Shown piece by piece: positions 56,153 through 64,000 of a stretch of DNA of 64,000 bases. Each line of letters starts with the position of its first letter. Positions within the stretch are counted from its first letter, which is position 1. Made by a program: the position numbers and the translations under genes. This DNA is from Enhydrobacter aerosaccus (GTDB lineage Bacteria; Pseudomonadota; Alphaproteobacteria; Reyranellales; Reyranellaceae), in NCBI RefSeq assembly GCF_900167455.1, contig NZ_FUWJ01000002.1, positions 51,584 through 115,583 of the forward strand, given 5' to 3'. The notes under the pieces are model-generated. The model saw only the letters and a program-made list of their open reading frames with translations. It made no database searches and was not told where the DNA came from.

Positions 56153-56896
56153 ATGAAAATAACACTCATCGCGCGTGCTGCGGCGGCGGCAACTCTCATG
56201 ACCTGCGTGTTGTGGCAGCCGGCGAAGGCGGACGACACGGTAACGACGCAAGCTCAGGCCGCTTCGACCAATTCGTCGGATATACAGGACTGGAGCCGCT
56301 GGCAGATTCGCCTGCGTGCGCTGGGTGTCGTGACGGACACCTCCTCGGCCACGGCCACCGTTCAAGGCGTGCCGGCGCTCTCGACCCCGAATTCCGGCCT
56401 CTCCGTCGGCAACTCGGTCGTCCCCGAACTGGACATCACGTACTACTTCACTCGTAACATTTCGGCCGAACTGATCCTGGGCGTGAGCCAGAATCACATC
56501 ACCGGCAATGGAGCCCTGACCGGTCTCGATGTCGGCAGCACCTGGCTGCTTCCCCCGACCCTGACGGTCCAATACCACTTCACCGACTTCGGCCGCTTCC
56601 AGCCCTATCTCGGTGTCGGCATCAACTATACGTTCTTCTTCGGCCAGCAGCCGGCAGGCGCCTATACGCCAGGCGGCCTCGCGATCACCAACCTGAACAT
56701 CCACAATACCGCTGGCTTCGCAGCGCAGGCCGGCTTCGACTACATGATCGACAAGCATTGGGGCATCAACTTCGACGTCAAGAAGCTGATCCTGCGCCCG
56801 AATTACGACGCCTGGGTCAACAACAGCATCTATGTCAGCGGCACCGCCGCTCTCGATCCCTGGCTGTTCGGCGCCGGCATCACCTACCGCTTCTAA
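56153..56896 (+). CDS. ompW: OmpW family outer-membrane protein
   Basis: The ATG at 56153 has AGGAG eight bases upstream and gives 247 residues: a signal peptide (TLIARAAAAATLMTCVLWQPAKA) and then an eight-stranded barrel. OmpW hallmarks are WQIRLRALGV at the start, VVPELDITYYFTRNISAELIL, LPPTLTVQYHFTDFGRFQPYLGVGINYTFFF, GINFDVKKLILRPN and the terminal aromatic in LDPWLFGAGITYRF. OmpW forms a narrow channel for hydrophobic compounds and often rises under low oxygen. The FNR box agrees with that. A hairpin follows the stop. Confidence 0.95.
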   Translation: MKITLIARAAAAATLMTCVLWQPAKADDTVTTQAQAASTNSSDIQDWSRWQIRLRALGVVTDTSSATATVQGVPALSTPNSGLSVGNSVVPELDITYYFTRNISAELILGVSQNHITGNGALTGLDVGSTWLLPPTLTVQYHFTDFGRFQPYLGVGINYTFFFGQQPAGAYTPGGLAITNLNIHNTAGFAAQAGFDYMIDKHWGINFDVKKLILRPNYDAWVNNSIYVSGTAALDPWLFGAGITYRF

Positions 56897-56920
56897 AGCG
56901 GATCGATCTCTTTTCCTGCC

Positions 56921-56950
56921 GAAGCCCTCGGTCTCACGGCCGAGGGCTTC
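56921..56950. terminator. Hairpin between convergent ompW and CoA-transferase genes
   Basis: GAAGCCCTCGG and CCGAGGGCTTC form a perfect 11-bp stem with an 8-base loop, 25 bases after the ompW stop and 17 bases before the CoA-transferase stop. It could serve both strands. There is no T-run on either 3' side, so Rho-independence is uncertain. Confidence 0.65.
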
Positions 56951-56966
56951 GTGCTGATGGCGATCG

Positions 56967-58169
56967 TCAAGGCACGATCAGCGTCTTATCTGCTTTCAGT
57001 TTCTCGATCTCGGCGTCGCTGAGTCCGGCTTCGCGCAATACCTCGACCCCGTCGCCGCCCAGCCGAGGCGCATGGCGCCGATACTCGACCTTGGTCTTCT
57101 CGAAATCGAACGGGCTGGCGAAGGTCTTGATCGGCCCTTCGCTGGGATGCTCGCGGTCGGTGAAAAATCCCGTTGCCGTGAGGTGCGGATCCTCCAGCAG
57201 TTGCTCCATCGAATGGACTGGCATCGCCGGAATGTCGGCCTTGTCGAAGGCCTCCAGCCATTCCTCCGTCGTCCGATGCTTCAGCAACGAATCCAGCACC
57301 TGATAGAGCTCGCTGAAATGCTTGGCGCGCTCGTTACGATCCACGAATCTCTTGTCCTTGGCGAGGTCGGGGCGGCCCGCCAGTTCGAAGAAGGTGATCC
57401 AGTGCGCGTCCGTGTAGGGCAATGCACAGACATAGCCATCCTTCGTCGGGAACGGATGGCGAAACTTGTTGATGATCCGGTCATAGCCCATGTCGCCGCG
57501 TGGCGGAGTCCAAGTCGCCCCGAACAGATGCTCGGTGAGCCAGAACGAGGTCAGGGTCTCCAGCATCGGCACCTCGATCAGCTGGCCCTCGCCCGTCGCT
57601 TTGCGGTGATAGAGGGCGCCCAGCACCGCAATGCAGAGATGCAGGCCGGTGGTCTTGTCCGCCACCAGGCTCGGCATGAAACGGGGCGGCCCGCCATCGA
57701 CCCGGCTTTGCAGGGATGCGGCGCCGCTCACGCCTTGCACAAGATCGTCGAAGGCCGGCTTGTGCCCATACGGTCCTTTGCGGGCGTATCCCAGCGAATA
57801 GGCGTAGATGATCGACGGATTGACCCTCTTCAGATCCTCATAACCCAATCCCAGTCGCTCGATCGCCGCCGGTCGGCTGTTGTGGATGAAGATGTCCGCC
57901 GTCTTCACCATCCCCTTCAGGATTTCCACCGCCGCCGGCCGCTTGAGGTCGAGGCAGAGTGAACGCTTGTTGCGATTGGCGGCCATGTAGATCGGCCCCA
58001 TGTTCTTGTCGCGGCTCATCGATCCGCCCGATGCCCGCAACAGGTCTCCCTCCGGCGGCTCGACCTTGATCACGTCGGCGCCCATATCGGCCAGATGCTG
58101 CGTCGCGAACGGCCCCAGCAACACGGCTGTCAGATCGATCACGCGTACGCCCGCCAGCGGTCCCGGCAT
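56967..58169 (-). CDS. Class III (CaiB/BaiF) CoA-transferase
   Basis: The ATG at 58169 follows GGAGAGG and gives 400 residues. The N-terminus LAGVRVIDLTAVLLGPFATQHLADMGADVIKVEPPEGD and the catalytic Asp171 (LVADKTTGLH) define the family; GEGQLIEVPMLE and RHPFPTKDGYVCAL follow. It moves CoA between two carboxylic acids, for example from succinyl-CoA. It converges on ompW and diverges from another CoA-transferase gene, with a 107-base gap between starts. Confidence 0.93.
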   Translation of the reverse strand: MPGPLAGVRVIDLTAVLLGPFATQHLADMGADVIKVEPPEGDLLRASGGSMSRDKNMGPIYMAANRNKRSLCLDLKRPAAVEILKGMVKTADIFIHNSRPAAIERLGLGYEDLKRVNPSIIYAYSLGYARKGPYGHKPAFDDLVQGVSGAASLQSRVDGGPPRFMPSLVADKTTGLHLCIAVLGALYHRKATGEGQLIEVPMLETLTSFWLTEHLFGATWTPPRGDMGYDRIINKFRHPFPTKDGYVCALPYTDAHWITFFELAGRPDLAKDKRFVDRNERAKHFSELYQVLDSLLKHRTTEEWLEAFDKADIPAMPVHSMEQLLEDPHLTATGFFTDREHPSEGPIKTFASPFDFEKTKVEYRRHAPRLGGDGVEVLREAGLSDAEIEKLKADKTLIVP

Positions 58170-58276
58170 TTCCTCTCCTTTTCGAGTTGCTCTTTCCTTG
58201 ACCGTCACTATGGCACGGCGGACGGCGATCATGCATGTTGCCGGCGCAACTCGGATAGAAGGCAGAAGGAAGAAGG

Positions 58277-59401
58277 ATGTCCGGAGCGTTGGATGGCCTG
58301 CTGGTAGTGAGCGTCGAGCAGGCGGTGGCGGCCCCTTACTGTTCGGCTCGCCTGGCGGATGCGGGGGCGCGGGTCATCAAGATCGAACGCCCGGAGGGTG
58401 ATTTCGCCCGTGGCTACGATGCCTATGTGCATGGCCTGTCGAGCTATTTCGTTTGGCTGAACCGCGGCAAGCAGTCGGTGACGCTCGACTTCAAGCAGCC
58501 GGAAGATCTTGCCCTGCTCCACCGGCTGATCGCCAAGGCTGACGTGCTGATCCAGAACCTGGCGCCTGGCGCCGCGGATCGGGCCGGCTTTGGCTCGACC
58601 GCGATGCGGAGCCTGCATGAGCGCCTGATCACGGTCGACGTATCCGGCTACGGCGATCACGGTCCCTACAAGAACCGCCGGGCCTACGATCTTCTCGTCC
58701 AGGCCGAGAGCGGCCTCGCCTCGATCACCGGCACGGAGCACGCGCCGGGTCGGGTCGGCATCTCGGCCACCGATATCGGCACTGGGATGTATGCCCATGC
58801 CGCCGTCCTCGAGGCGCTGCTGGCGCGCCAGAAGACCGGCGAAGGCCGCGCCATCTCGGTGTCGCTGTTCTCCTCCATGGCGGAGTGGATGACCGTGCCG
58901 GTGCTCGGCATGGACTATTCCGCCTACGACTGGCCGCGGCTGGGGCTGACTCATCCTTTCATTGCTCCGTACGGCGTGTACGAGACGGGCGACAAGGTTC
59001 CGGTGCTGATCTCGATCCAGAACGACCGCGAGTTCGAGCGCCTCTGCAACGGGGTGATCGACCGGCCCGGCCTCGAGAAGGATCCCGACTACGCCACCAA
59101 CAAGGCCCGCAACGCCCGGCGCGACCAGACCAATGCGATCGTGCAGCAGAGCTTCGGCGCGCAGACCTTCGCCGGTCTCGCCGCCCGTCTCGACGCGGCG
59201 CAGATTGCCTGGGCCCGCGTGAGCTCGGTGGCCGACCTCTCCAAGCATCCGCAGCTCAAGCGCGTGAGTTTCGGTACAGCCAAGGGCGATGTTTCCATGC
59301 CGGCGCTCGCCGCCACCTACACCGGCGAGCCGTCGCGGCTGGGCGACGTGCCGACCCTTGGCCAGCACACCGACCAGGTACGGCGCGAGTTCGCAGCCTG
59401 A
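58277..59401 (+). CDS. Class III CoA-transferase, second copy
   Basis: The 374-residue protein carries VSVEQAVAAPYCSARLADAGARVIKIERPEGD at the start, FVWLNRGKQSVTLDFK, the catalytic Asp166 (GISATDIGTGMYAHA) and GEGRAISVSLFSSMAEWM. It is shorter than and not closely similar to the divergent copy at 56967. Its stop overlaps the start of the MFS gene by one base, so the two are translationally coupled: uptake and CoA activation of the same acid is a fair inference. Confidence 0.93.
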   Translation: MSGALDGLLVVSVEQAVAAPYCSARLADAGARVIKIERPEGDFARGYDAYVHGLSSYFVWLNRGKQSVTLDFKQPEDLALLHRLIAKADVLIQNLAPGAADRAGFGSTAMRSLHERLITVDVSGYGDHGPYKNRRAYDLLVQAESGLASITGTEHAPGRVGISATDIGTGMYAHAAVLEALLARQKTGEGRAISVSLFSSMAEWMTVPVLGMDYSAYDWPRLGLTHPFIAPYGVYETGDKVPVLISIQNDREFERLCNGVIDRPGLEKDPDYATNKARNARRDQTNAIVQQSFGAQTFAGLAARLDAAQIAWARVSSVADLSKHPQLKRVSFGTAKGDVSMPALAATYTGEPSRLGDVPTLGQHTDQVRREFAA

Positions 59402-60588
59402 TGCCGCCACGCTGGCTGACGGCGCTTCGGCTTGCGGGCTACGGTGCCGGCTACTTCTTCGCCGCCGGCGCCTTCATGAGCTACTGGCCGGTCTGGCTGC
59501 GCAATCGCGGCATTTCCGATGCCGAGATCGGCACGCTGTTCATGACCCGCCAGTTCGTGGGCGTGGCAGCAACGCTTGGCATCGGCTTCCTCGCCCACCG
59601 GCTCGGCAATCTGCGCGGCATGCTGCTGGCCCTGAGCGTCGCCGCGGTGGTCATGATGGGAGCGTACCAGGTCTCCTACACGTTCCTCGCCCTGCTGCTC
59701 GTCGGCCTGATCTGGGGAGCGGTCTGGTCGCCGACGATGGCCCTCTACGACGGCGTGCTGGTGAACGAGGCGCGCGCACGCGGACTCGTCTACGGTCGCC
59801 TCCGGCTCTGGGGCTCGGTGGCTTTCATTCTCGGAACGCTGCTCTGCGGGCTCGCCGTGCAGGAGCTGGGGCCGCCCTGGGTCCTCTATGTCGGCCTCGC
59901 CGGTATCCTGTTCCTTGTGCCTTTCGCCCTCGCCCTGCCGACCGCCGAAAGCCATCCGATCGGGGCGGGTGGCCATGCGCCGTTCGGAACAAGGGATCTG
60001 TTCCGCTCGCGCCCGTTCCTTCTGTTCATGATCGCGGCCGGTTTCTGCCAGTCGAGCCATGCCGTGCTCTATAGTTTCGGCACCCTCACCTGGCGCGGCG
60101 CGGGTATCGACGACGTCACGATCAGCCTGCTGTGGGGCGAAAGCGTCGCGGTCGAGATCCTGATGATGCTGCTGAGCGGTTGGCTGATTCGCCGCATCGG
60201 TGTCACCGGCATGATCGGCATCGGCCTGGCATGCGGACTGGTGCGGCGGACCGGCCTTGCCTTCACCAACGATCTGGTGGCCCTCGTTCTCCTGCAGATA
60301 TTGCATGCCGGCACCTTCGCGGCCTGCCACCTCGGCGCCATGGCGTTCATCCAGCGCGCCCTGCCCTCGAGCGGCGTGGCCTTGGGCCAGAGCCTCTATT
60401 ATGCGCTGGGCACCGGTGCGACGCAGGCCGTGATCTTCCAGTTCGCCGGACTGCTCTATGACCGCTTCGGCCAGCACGCCTTTCTCGGCATGACGGTGAT
60501 CAGTGCGATCGGCATGGCCGCACTGCTGATTCTGGCGCGGACCTGGAACGGCAATATGCTAGTTGGCGCGCTGCCGTCGAAAGCCTGA
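59401..60588 (+). CDS. MFS transporter, HcaT/MFS_1_like type
   Basis: The 395-residue protein has twelve hydrophobic segments. The N-terminal GAGYFFAAGAFMSYWPVWLRNRGISDAEIGTLF and the RLRLWGSVAFILGTLLCG segment in the middle are those of the LacY-like/HcaT subgroup that includes 3-phenylpropionate carriers. It is coupled to a CoA-transferase gene, which suggests import of a carboxylic acid that is then activated. It converges on the methyltransferase gene with 22 bases between stop codons. Confidence 0.9.
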   Translation: MPPRWLTALRLAGYGAGYFFAAGAFMSYWPVWLRNRGISDAEIGTLFMTRQFVGVAATLGIGFLAHRLGNLRGMLLALSVAAVVMMGAYQVSYTFLALLLVGLIWGAVWSPTMALYDGVLVNEARARGLVYGRLRLWGSVAFILGTLLCGLAVQELGPPWVLYVGLAGILFLVPFALALPTAESHPIGAGGHAPFGTRDLFRSRPFLLFMIAAGFCQSSHAVLYSFGTLTWRGAGIDDVTISLLWGESVAVEILMMLLSGWLIRRIGVTGMIGIGLACGLVRRTGLAFTNDLVALVLLQILHAGTFAACHLGAMAFIQRALPSSGVALGQSLYYALGTGATQAVIFQFAGLLYDRFGQHAFLGMTVISAIGMAALLILARTWNGNMLVGALPSKA

Positions 60589-60610
60589 TGCCGGCTCACA
60601 GGTCGTCGTG

Positions 60611-61663
60611 TCAGGAAGGCTCGGCGCCAATCAGAGTCAAAATACGACGCCGGCGTTCGTATTCGGTCCGGTCGAGGCGGACCTTTTCGAGGAGAAGACG
60701 GCACGTGGGCATCATCGGCAGGCCGAACCACCAGCGCTCGGACTCCACGATCCGCCACAGCAGGCGAAAGCCATAAGGCACGCCCTCCTCCTCACGACAG
60801 ACCAGCGGGGCCAGGTAGAAGTCCAGAGTCGGATCGCGCCATCCCCAGAGGCGAGAGAGGACGAGCGGCAACGTCGTATCGGCGTAGGCATAGAGCTCAT
60901 AGCGTGGGACGCGAACCCAAGCTCCCGGCAGCGGGATTTCGCCGGGCAGGCCCAGGATCGGCCGGTGCATGTCGATCAACAGGAAGCGCCCGCCCTCGCG
61001 CAGGACGGACAGGGCTTCGCCAGCGACGGCGACGGGATCACCGATGCCGCCGATGCCGAAGACCTGCACCACAATGTCGAAGCTTGCCGGCGCCAGGGCC
61101 TGAAACCCGGCGGGCACTTGCCCCGTCATTTTCGTTGCATCGCCGCGCACGAACGAGATGGCGCTCGATGATTTGAACTCGCGGCGATTGCGAGCGCCCA
61201 CGAGCATGGCTTCGTTGTAGTCCAGCCCCACGATCTCCGCCGTGCGGCCATGTTCGGCCAGCACGCGCACGATCTCCAACGCCGTGAGGCCCGTTCCCGT
61301 GCACAGATCGAGCACACGCGGCCGCGGCTCGGGCGCGGATGCCACCAGCCACCCGGCAGCGCGCCGCCAGAACAGGTCCTGCCCACGCGTCGTGCGGTGG
61401 TGCTTCACGTCGTAGCCGGCAGCCTCCTTGTCATAGACTGCATCGACTTCGGCCTGGTCCAGGCCTCCCACCGCGCCGCGGCGCGGCCGCAGCAGCAGGC
61501 GGATCAGCGCCTCGGTCGGCACCTTGAGGATCGGGAACAGGATGCGCTCGAGCGCATTCAGCTCGAACGTGAGCGGCTGCCGCGTGTAAGCCGGAAACGC
61601 CGCCAGCACGTCCTTGTCGGTGGCGTGCTGTAAGGCCGCTGCGATCGAGGCGAGATCAGCCAT
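60611..61663 (-). CDS. SAM-dependent methyltransferase, class I
   Basis: I take the ATG at 61663 (MADLASIAAAL), overlapping the P450 stop by eight bases, giving 350 residues. The SAM-binding motif I is VLDLCTGTGLTALEIV, followed by IVGLDYNEAML, FVRGDATKM and LREGGRFLLIDMHRP. An N-terminal helical extension of about 100 residues precedes the Rossmann core. Tight coupling with a P450 suggests that the two modify one substrate, possibly a lipid or secondary metabolite. It is not recognisable as a known named enzyme. Confidence 0.88.
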   Translation of the reverse strand: MADLASIAAALQHATDKDVLAAFPAYTRQPLTFELNALERILFPILKVPTEALIRLLLRPRRGAVGGLDQAEVDAVYDKEAAGYDVKHHRTTRGQDLFWRRAAGWLVASAPEPRPRVLDLCTGTGLTALEIVRVLAEHGRTAEIVGLDYNEAMLVGARNRREFKSSSAISFVRGDATKMTGQVPAGFQALAPASFDIVVQVFGIGGIGDPVAVAGEALSVLREGGRFLLIDMHRPILGLPGEIPLPGAWVRVPRYELYAYADTTLPLVLSRLWGWRDPTLDFYLAPLVCREEEGVPYGFRLLWRIVESERWWFGLPMMPTCRLLLEKVRLDRTEYERRRRILTLIGAEPS

Positions 61664-63098
61664 GGCCGAACGGACAGACCATCGCCGACGGCTTCTCCGC
61701 CTGCGTCGGCATCGCTGGCTTTGCCGCCTGGCGGCGATGATGCACTCGCATCGGCAGATGCTCGCCCGGCCGCAGCGACACCAGACAGACCGGCTCGACG
61801 ACATGGTCGGGCTCAAGCTCGAGCGTGAAACGCTGCGCAAGCGTGGCCAGGCAGATGATCGCCTCCGTCAGGCCGAAGGCCATGCCGGCGCAGATGCGCG
61901 GTCCGATGCTGAACGGCACATAGGCCCACTTCGATGGCGGACCGCCACCACCGGGCAGGAACCGTTCCGGCATGAAGTGATCCGGCTTCTCCCATAGCCC
62001 TCTCTTGCGGTGCAGGAGGAAGGGGACGACGAGCAACATGGACCTCTTGGGAACCGCTTGTCCTTCGATGACTTCGTCGCTCACCGCCTCGCGCGCCAGA
62101 ACCGGAATGGGCGGATAAAGACGAAGTGTCTCCTCGATGATAGCGCGCGTGTAGACGAGGTTGGGCACATCCTCCAGGGAAGGCGTCCGTCCGCCCAACA
62201 CGCGATCGAGCTCTTCGTGAAGGCGGGCTTCGACGTCGCGCGCCTGGGACAGTAGGAACCACGCAAAGGCCATGGTGTTTGCCGTGGTCTCGTGGCCCGC
62301 CATGAAGATCACAATGGCTTCATTGCGGATGGCGTCGTTGCTGAGCAGCTCACCGGTCTCCTCGTCGCGGGCGTCGAGCAGCGCGCGGATGAAGGAATGC
62401 TCGGTCCCGGGGACGCGATTGCGGCAGGCCTCGATGATCTCATCCAGGGTCCGCTGAATGCGGTGGGTCGACCTGAACAGCGATCGCGGCCGCAGACGCG
62501 GCCACCAATCGGGCAATGCGAACAGCGACGGGATGTCGATGAGACTCACGGATTTCTGGAAGTCGGTGAAGCCTTCGACGATTTCGTGGGTGCGTTCCTG
62601 GCCGAGCCTTTGTCCGAAGATCGCTCGGCAGATGATTTCCGCCGTGAGCTGGGCCATCTCCGCGAGAGCATCGATCTGCGTCCCGTCGGGCAGTGCGCCC
62701 CACCGATCGGCCAATTCGCGTGCCGTATCCGTCATGACCGGCGCGAAGGCGCTGGTGTTGGAGACATGGATGATCGGGGCCACGATGCGACGGCGCTTGC
62801 GCCAGACCTCGCCGTCGCTGATGAAAAGTCCGTCATCGATCAGAGGCTGCAGCATGTGTCTCATCGACGGGCTCTTGCGTTCGAAGGCGGCGTTGCGCGT
62901 ATTGAAGGCGTACTGAACCGTCTCCGGGGTATTGCAAACGAAGATCCGCTGCTTGAAGACCTGCGTGCTCACGAAGTCGTAGTCGAACGCCCCCTCGGCC
63001 CACATCCCGATCAGGTTCTTTCGGCAAGCCTTGAGGCGCTGCCATATCGACGGCTCGTGCGGAAACCGATAGGGATACGGCGGAATGAATTCGCTCAT
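61656..63098 (-). CDS. Cytochrome P450
   Basis: The 480-residue protein has all P450 landmarks: the oxygen-activating I-helix MAGHETTAN (about 267-274), the ExxR motif at Glu323/Arg326 (EETLRLYPP), PERF near 378-380, and the haem loop FSIGPRICAG with Cys403 as the thiolate ligand. There is no N-terminal membrane anchor, so it is soluble. It resembles the fatty-acid or terpenoid-hydroxylating bacterial families with long chains. No ferredoxin partner is adjacent. It starts 27 bases from a divergent SDR gene; a TAAGAT element right before the start suggests a leaderless transcript. Confidence 0.94.
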   Translation of the reverse strand: MSEFIPPYPYRFPHEPSIWQRLKACRKNLIGMWAEGAFDYDFVSTQVFKQRIFVCNTPETVQYAFNTRNAAFERKSPSMRHMLQPLIDDGLFISDGEVWRKRRRIVAPIIHVSNTSAFAPVMTDTARELADRWGALPDGTQIDALAEMAQLTAEIICRAIFGQRLGQERTHEIVEGFTDFQKSVSLIDIPSLFALPDWWPRLRPRSLFRSTHRIQRTLDEIIEACRNRVPGTEHSFIRALLDARDEETGELLSNDAIRNEAIVIFMAGHETTANTMAFAWFLLSQARDVEARLHEELDRVLGGRTPSLEDVPNLVYTRAIIEETLRLYPPIPVLAREAVSDEVIEGQAVPKRSMLLVVPFLLHRKRGLWEKPDHFMPERFLPGGGGPPSKWAYVPFSIGPRICAGMAFGLTEAIICLATLAQRFTLELEPDHVVEPVCLVSLRPGEHLPMRVHHRRQAAKPAMPTQAEKPSAMVCPFGHG

Positions 63099-63105
63099 CT
63101 CCGAC

Positions 63106-63113
63106 TATCTTAT
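63106..63113. promoter_or_regulatory. Shared bidirectional -10 element between P450 and SDR genes
   Basis: TATCTTAT reads TATCTT on the plus strand and TAAGAT on the minus strand, so both genes could use overlapping -10 boxes. The predicted minus start point falls within about two bases of the P450 ATG, and the plus one about eight bases before the SDR ATG. Confidence 0.45.
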
Positions 63114-63125
63114 CGGCGCCCCGTG

Positions 63126-63917
63126 ATGGTTCAATCCCGGCATCCCCAACCGCGCAAGTCGATCCTCATCACGGGGGCTTCGAGCGGCATTGGCGCCGCC
63201 CTGGCGCAGGCATTGTCAACATCCGGCCGCACCCTGGCGCTGCTCGGCCGCGACGAGGCTCGTCTCGATGCCATCGCCGATGCGTGCCGTGCCAAGGGCG
63301 CGCAGTGCAAGGTCGGTGTCATCGATATTTGCGACCACGCCGCGATGGCCGACTTCATATCCCTCTTCGAGCGCGAACACGGCATCGACTTGCTGGTCCT
63401 GAACGCCGGCATCATGACCGGACGGCCAGCGGACAACGCGCTCGAAACCGGCGCGGCGGCGCAGCGCTTGCTCGAGATCAACCTCGTGGCAGCGATCGAC
63501 ACCTTGCATCTCGCCTTGCCCGGCATGCTTCAGCGGCGCCGGGGGGAGATCGTCTTCATGGCGTCGCTCTCGGGCCTAGCCCCGCTGCAGGATGCACCGG
63601 CCTATTCCGCCTCGAAAGCCGCCTTGCTTTCCTATGGCGTGGCCCTGCGCGACGCTGTCGCCGAGAGCGGCATCAACGTCATGGTCGTCTGCCCGGGCTA
63701 TGTGGCGACGCCGATGGTCGCCAAACACCGGGGCGCCCGTCCTGGCGAAGTTTCCGCAGCCGACGCTGCCCGGCGGATCCTGAAAGGTCTCGATGCCAAC
63801 AAAGGCCTGATCGGCTTTCCGATCTGGCTCTACTGGCTGAGCAGGGTCGCGTTGCTGGCACCGGAATTCCTGCGCCGGAAGACGATGTCGCTGTTCCGCT
63901 TTCACCTCGACGCCTAG
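63126..63917 (+). CDS. Short-chain dehydrogenase/reductase
   Basis: The 263-residue protein is a classical SDR: nucleotide motif ILITGASSGIGAALAQ (TGxxxGxG), LVLNAGIMTG (NAG), catalytic Ser in VFMASLSGLAP, and YSASKAAL with catalytic Tyr and Lys. The C-terminus ends in a hydrophobic stretch (IWLYWLSRVALLAPEFL), which may associate with membrane. It diverges from the P450 gene across only 27 bases and lacks a ribosome site. Oxidation of an alcohol formed by the P450 is a plausible joint role. Confidence 0.93.
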   Translation: MVQSRHPQPRKSILITGASSGIGAALAQALSTSGRTLALLGRDEARLDAIADACRAKGAQCKVGVIDICDHAAMADFISLFEREHGIDLLVLNAGIMTGRPADNALETGAAAQRLLEINLVAAIDTLHLALPGMLQRRRGEIVFMASLSGLAPLQDAPAYSASKAALLSYGVALRDAVAESGINVMVVCPGYVATPMVAKHRGARPGEVSAADAARRILKGLDANKGLIGFPIWLYWLSRVALLAPEFLRRKTMSLFRFHLDA

Positions 63918-63921
63918 CGCC

Positions 63922-64000
63922 TCAGCGAGAGCGGCCGCGCGCCGTAACCGGCCAGATGTCGACCAGCGTGTCACCCTTCACGACGTGATAGCTCTCATAC
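63922..64000 (-). CDS. C-terminal end of a gene running off the window (unidentified)
   Basis: On the minus strand a frame enters at the window edge and stops at 63922-63924, giving 25 residues that end VKGDTLVDIWPVTARGRSR. The spacing to the convergent SDR stop (4 bases) fits a real gene end. YHVVKGDTL looks a little like a LysM start, but a LysM repeat needs more residues than are visible, so no family is assigned. Confidence 0.4.
   Translation of the reverse strand, partial: YESYHVVKGDTLVDIWPVTARGRSR

Noticed and set aside
63922..64000. LysM domain in the gene entering at the right edge
   Set aside because: Only 25 C-terminal residues are visible; the VKGDTL resemblance is too short.

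Overview
The window is 64 kb of dense, GC-rich bacterial chromosome with no rRNA, tRNA, phage, transposase or CRISPR array that I could find. Gene content points to a free-living soil or water alphaproteobacterium: a split two-gene methionine synthase behind an ArsR-methyltransferase regulator, many solute-binding proteins without permeases (SBP5, Bug/TTT and LivJ types), CoA-transferases and acyl-CoA dehydrogenases of the pimeloyl type, and MlaA/MlaC. Reyranella or a relative is my guess; this is not shown by the sequence alone.

Layout. 1-1859: 5' part of an autotransporter whose passenger looks like a pepsin-type aspartic protease. 2068-5508: a regulatory and catabolic unit (GntR/HutC repressor, TauD-like dioxygenase, SBP5 binding protein) with a HutC-type operator upstream. 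5730-9125: single-domain response regulator, inorganic pyrophosphatase, DUF2867 protein, MHS-type MFS carrier. 9311-13342: a convergent CrbR/CrbS-like two-component pair. 13419-15095: EttA. 15567-20247: Bug-type binding protein, DapD, CoaD-like protein, MarR and a FabF-like synthase with a tandem dyad operator. 20312-20541: a cluster of palindromic repeats. 20548-25832: RND efflux pump and TetR. 25916-30902: a five-gene catabolic operon (binding protein, two DJ-1/PfpI proteins, phosphotriesterase-like hydrolase, class III aminotransferase), divergent from TetR across tandem operator repeats. 30970-39865: Fe-S/FAD reductase, XRE regulator, amidase, cupin phosphoglucose isomerase, YVTN propeller plus sterol-desaturase-like enzyme, dienelactone hydrolase, CysE. 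39957-41429: MlaA-MlaC. 41641-47266: methionine-cycle operon (ArsR-methyltransferase, MetF, MetH part 1, MetH part 2). 47345-55744: TauE/SafE exporter, LysR, an alpha/beta hydrolase lacking its nucleophile, a second TauD-like dioxygenase, AEC transporter, three acyl-CoA dehydrogenases. 56153-56896: OmpW with a perfect FNR/FixK box. 56967-64000: two class III CoA-transferases, an MFS carrier, a P450-methyltransferase operon divergent from an SDR, and the tail of another gene.

How it fits together. Most of the window serves uptake and oxidation of small organic compounds, each unit under its own local regulator (GntR, MarR, TetR, ArsR, LysR), with several operators visible as dyads. The least ordinary items are the pepsin-like autotransporter, the PfpI/phosphotriesterase/aminotransferase operon, the HutC operator that matches the DasR/PhnF site class, and the shared -10 element between P450 and SDR.
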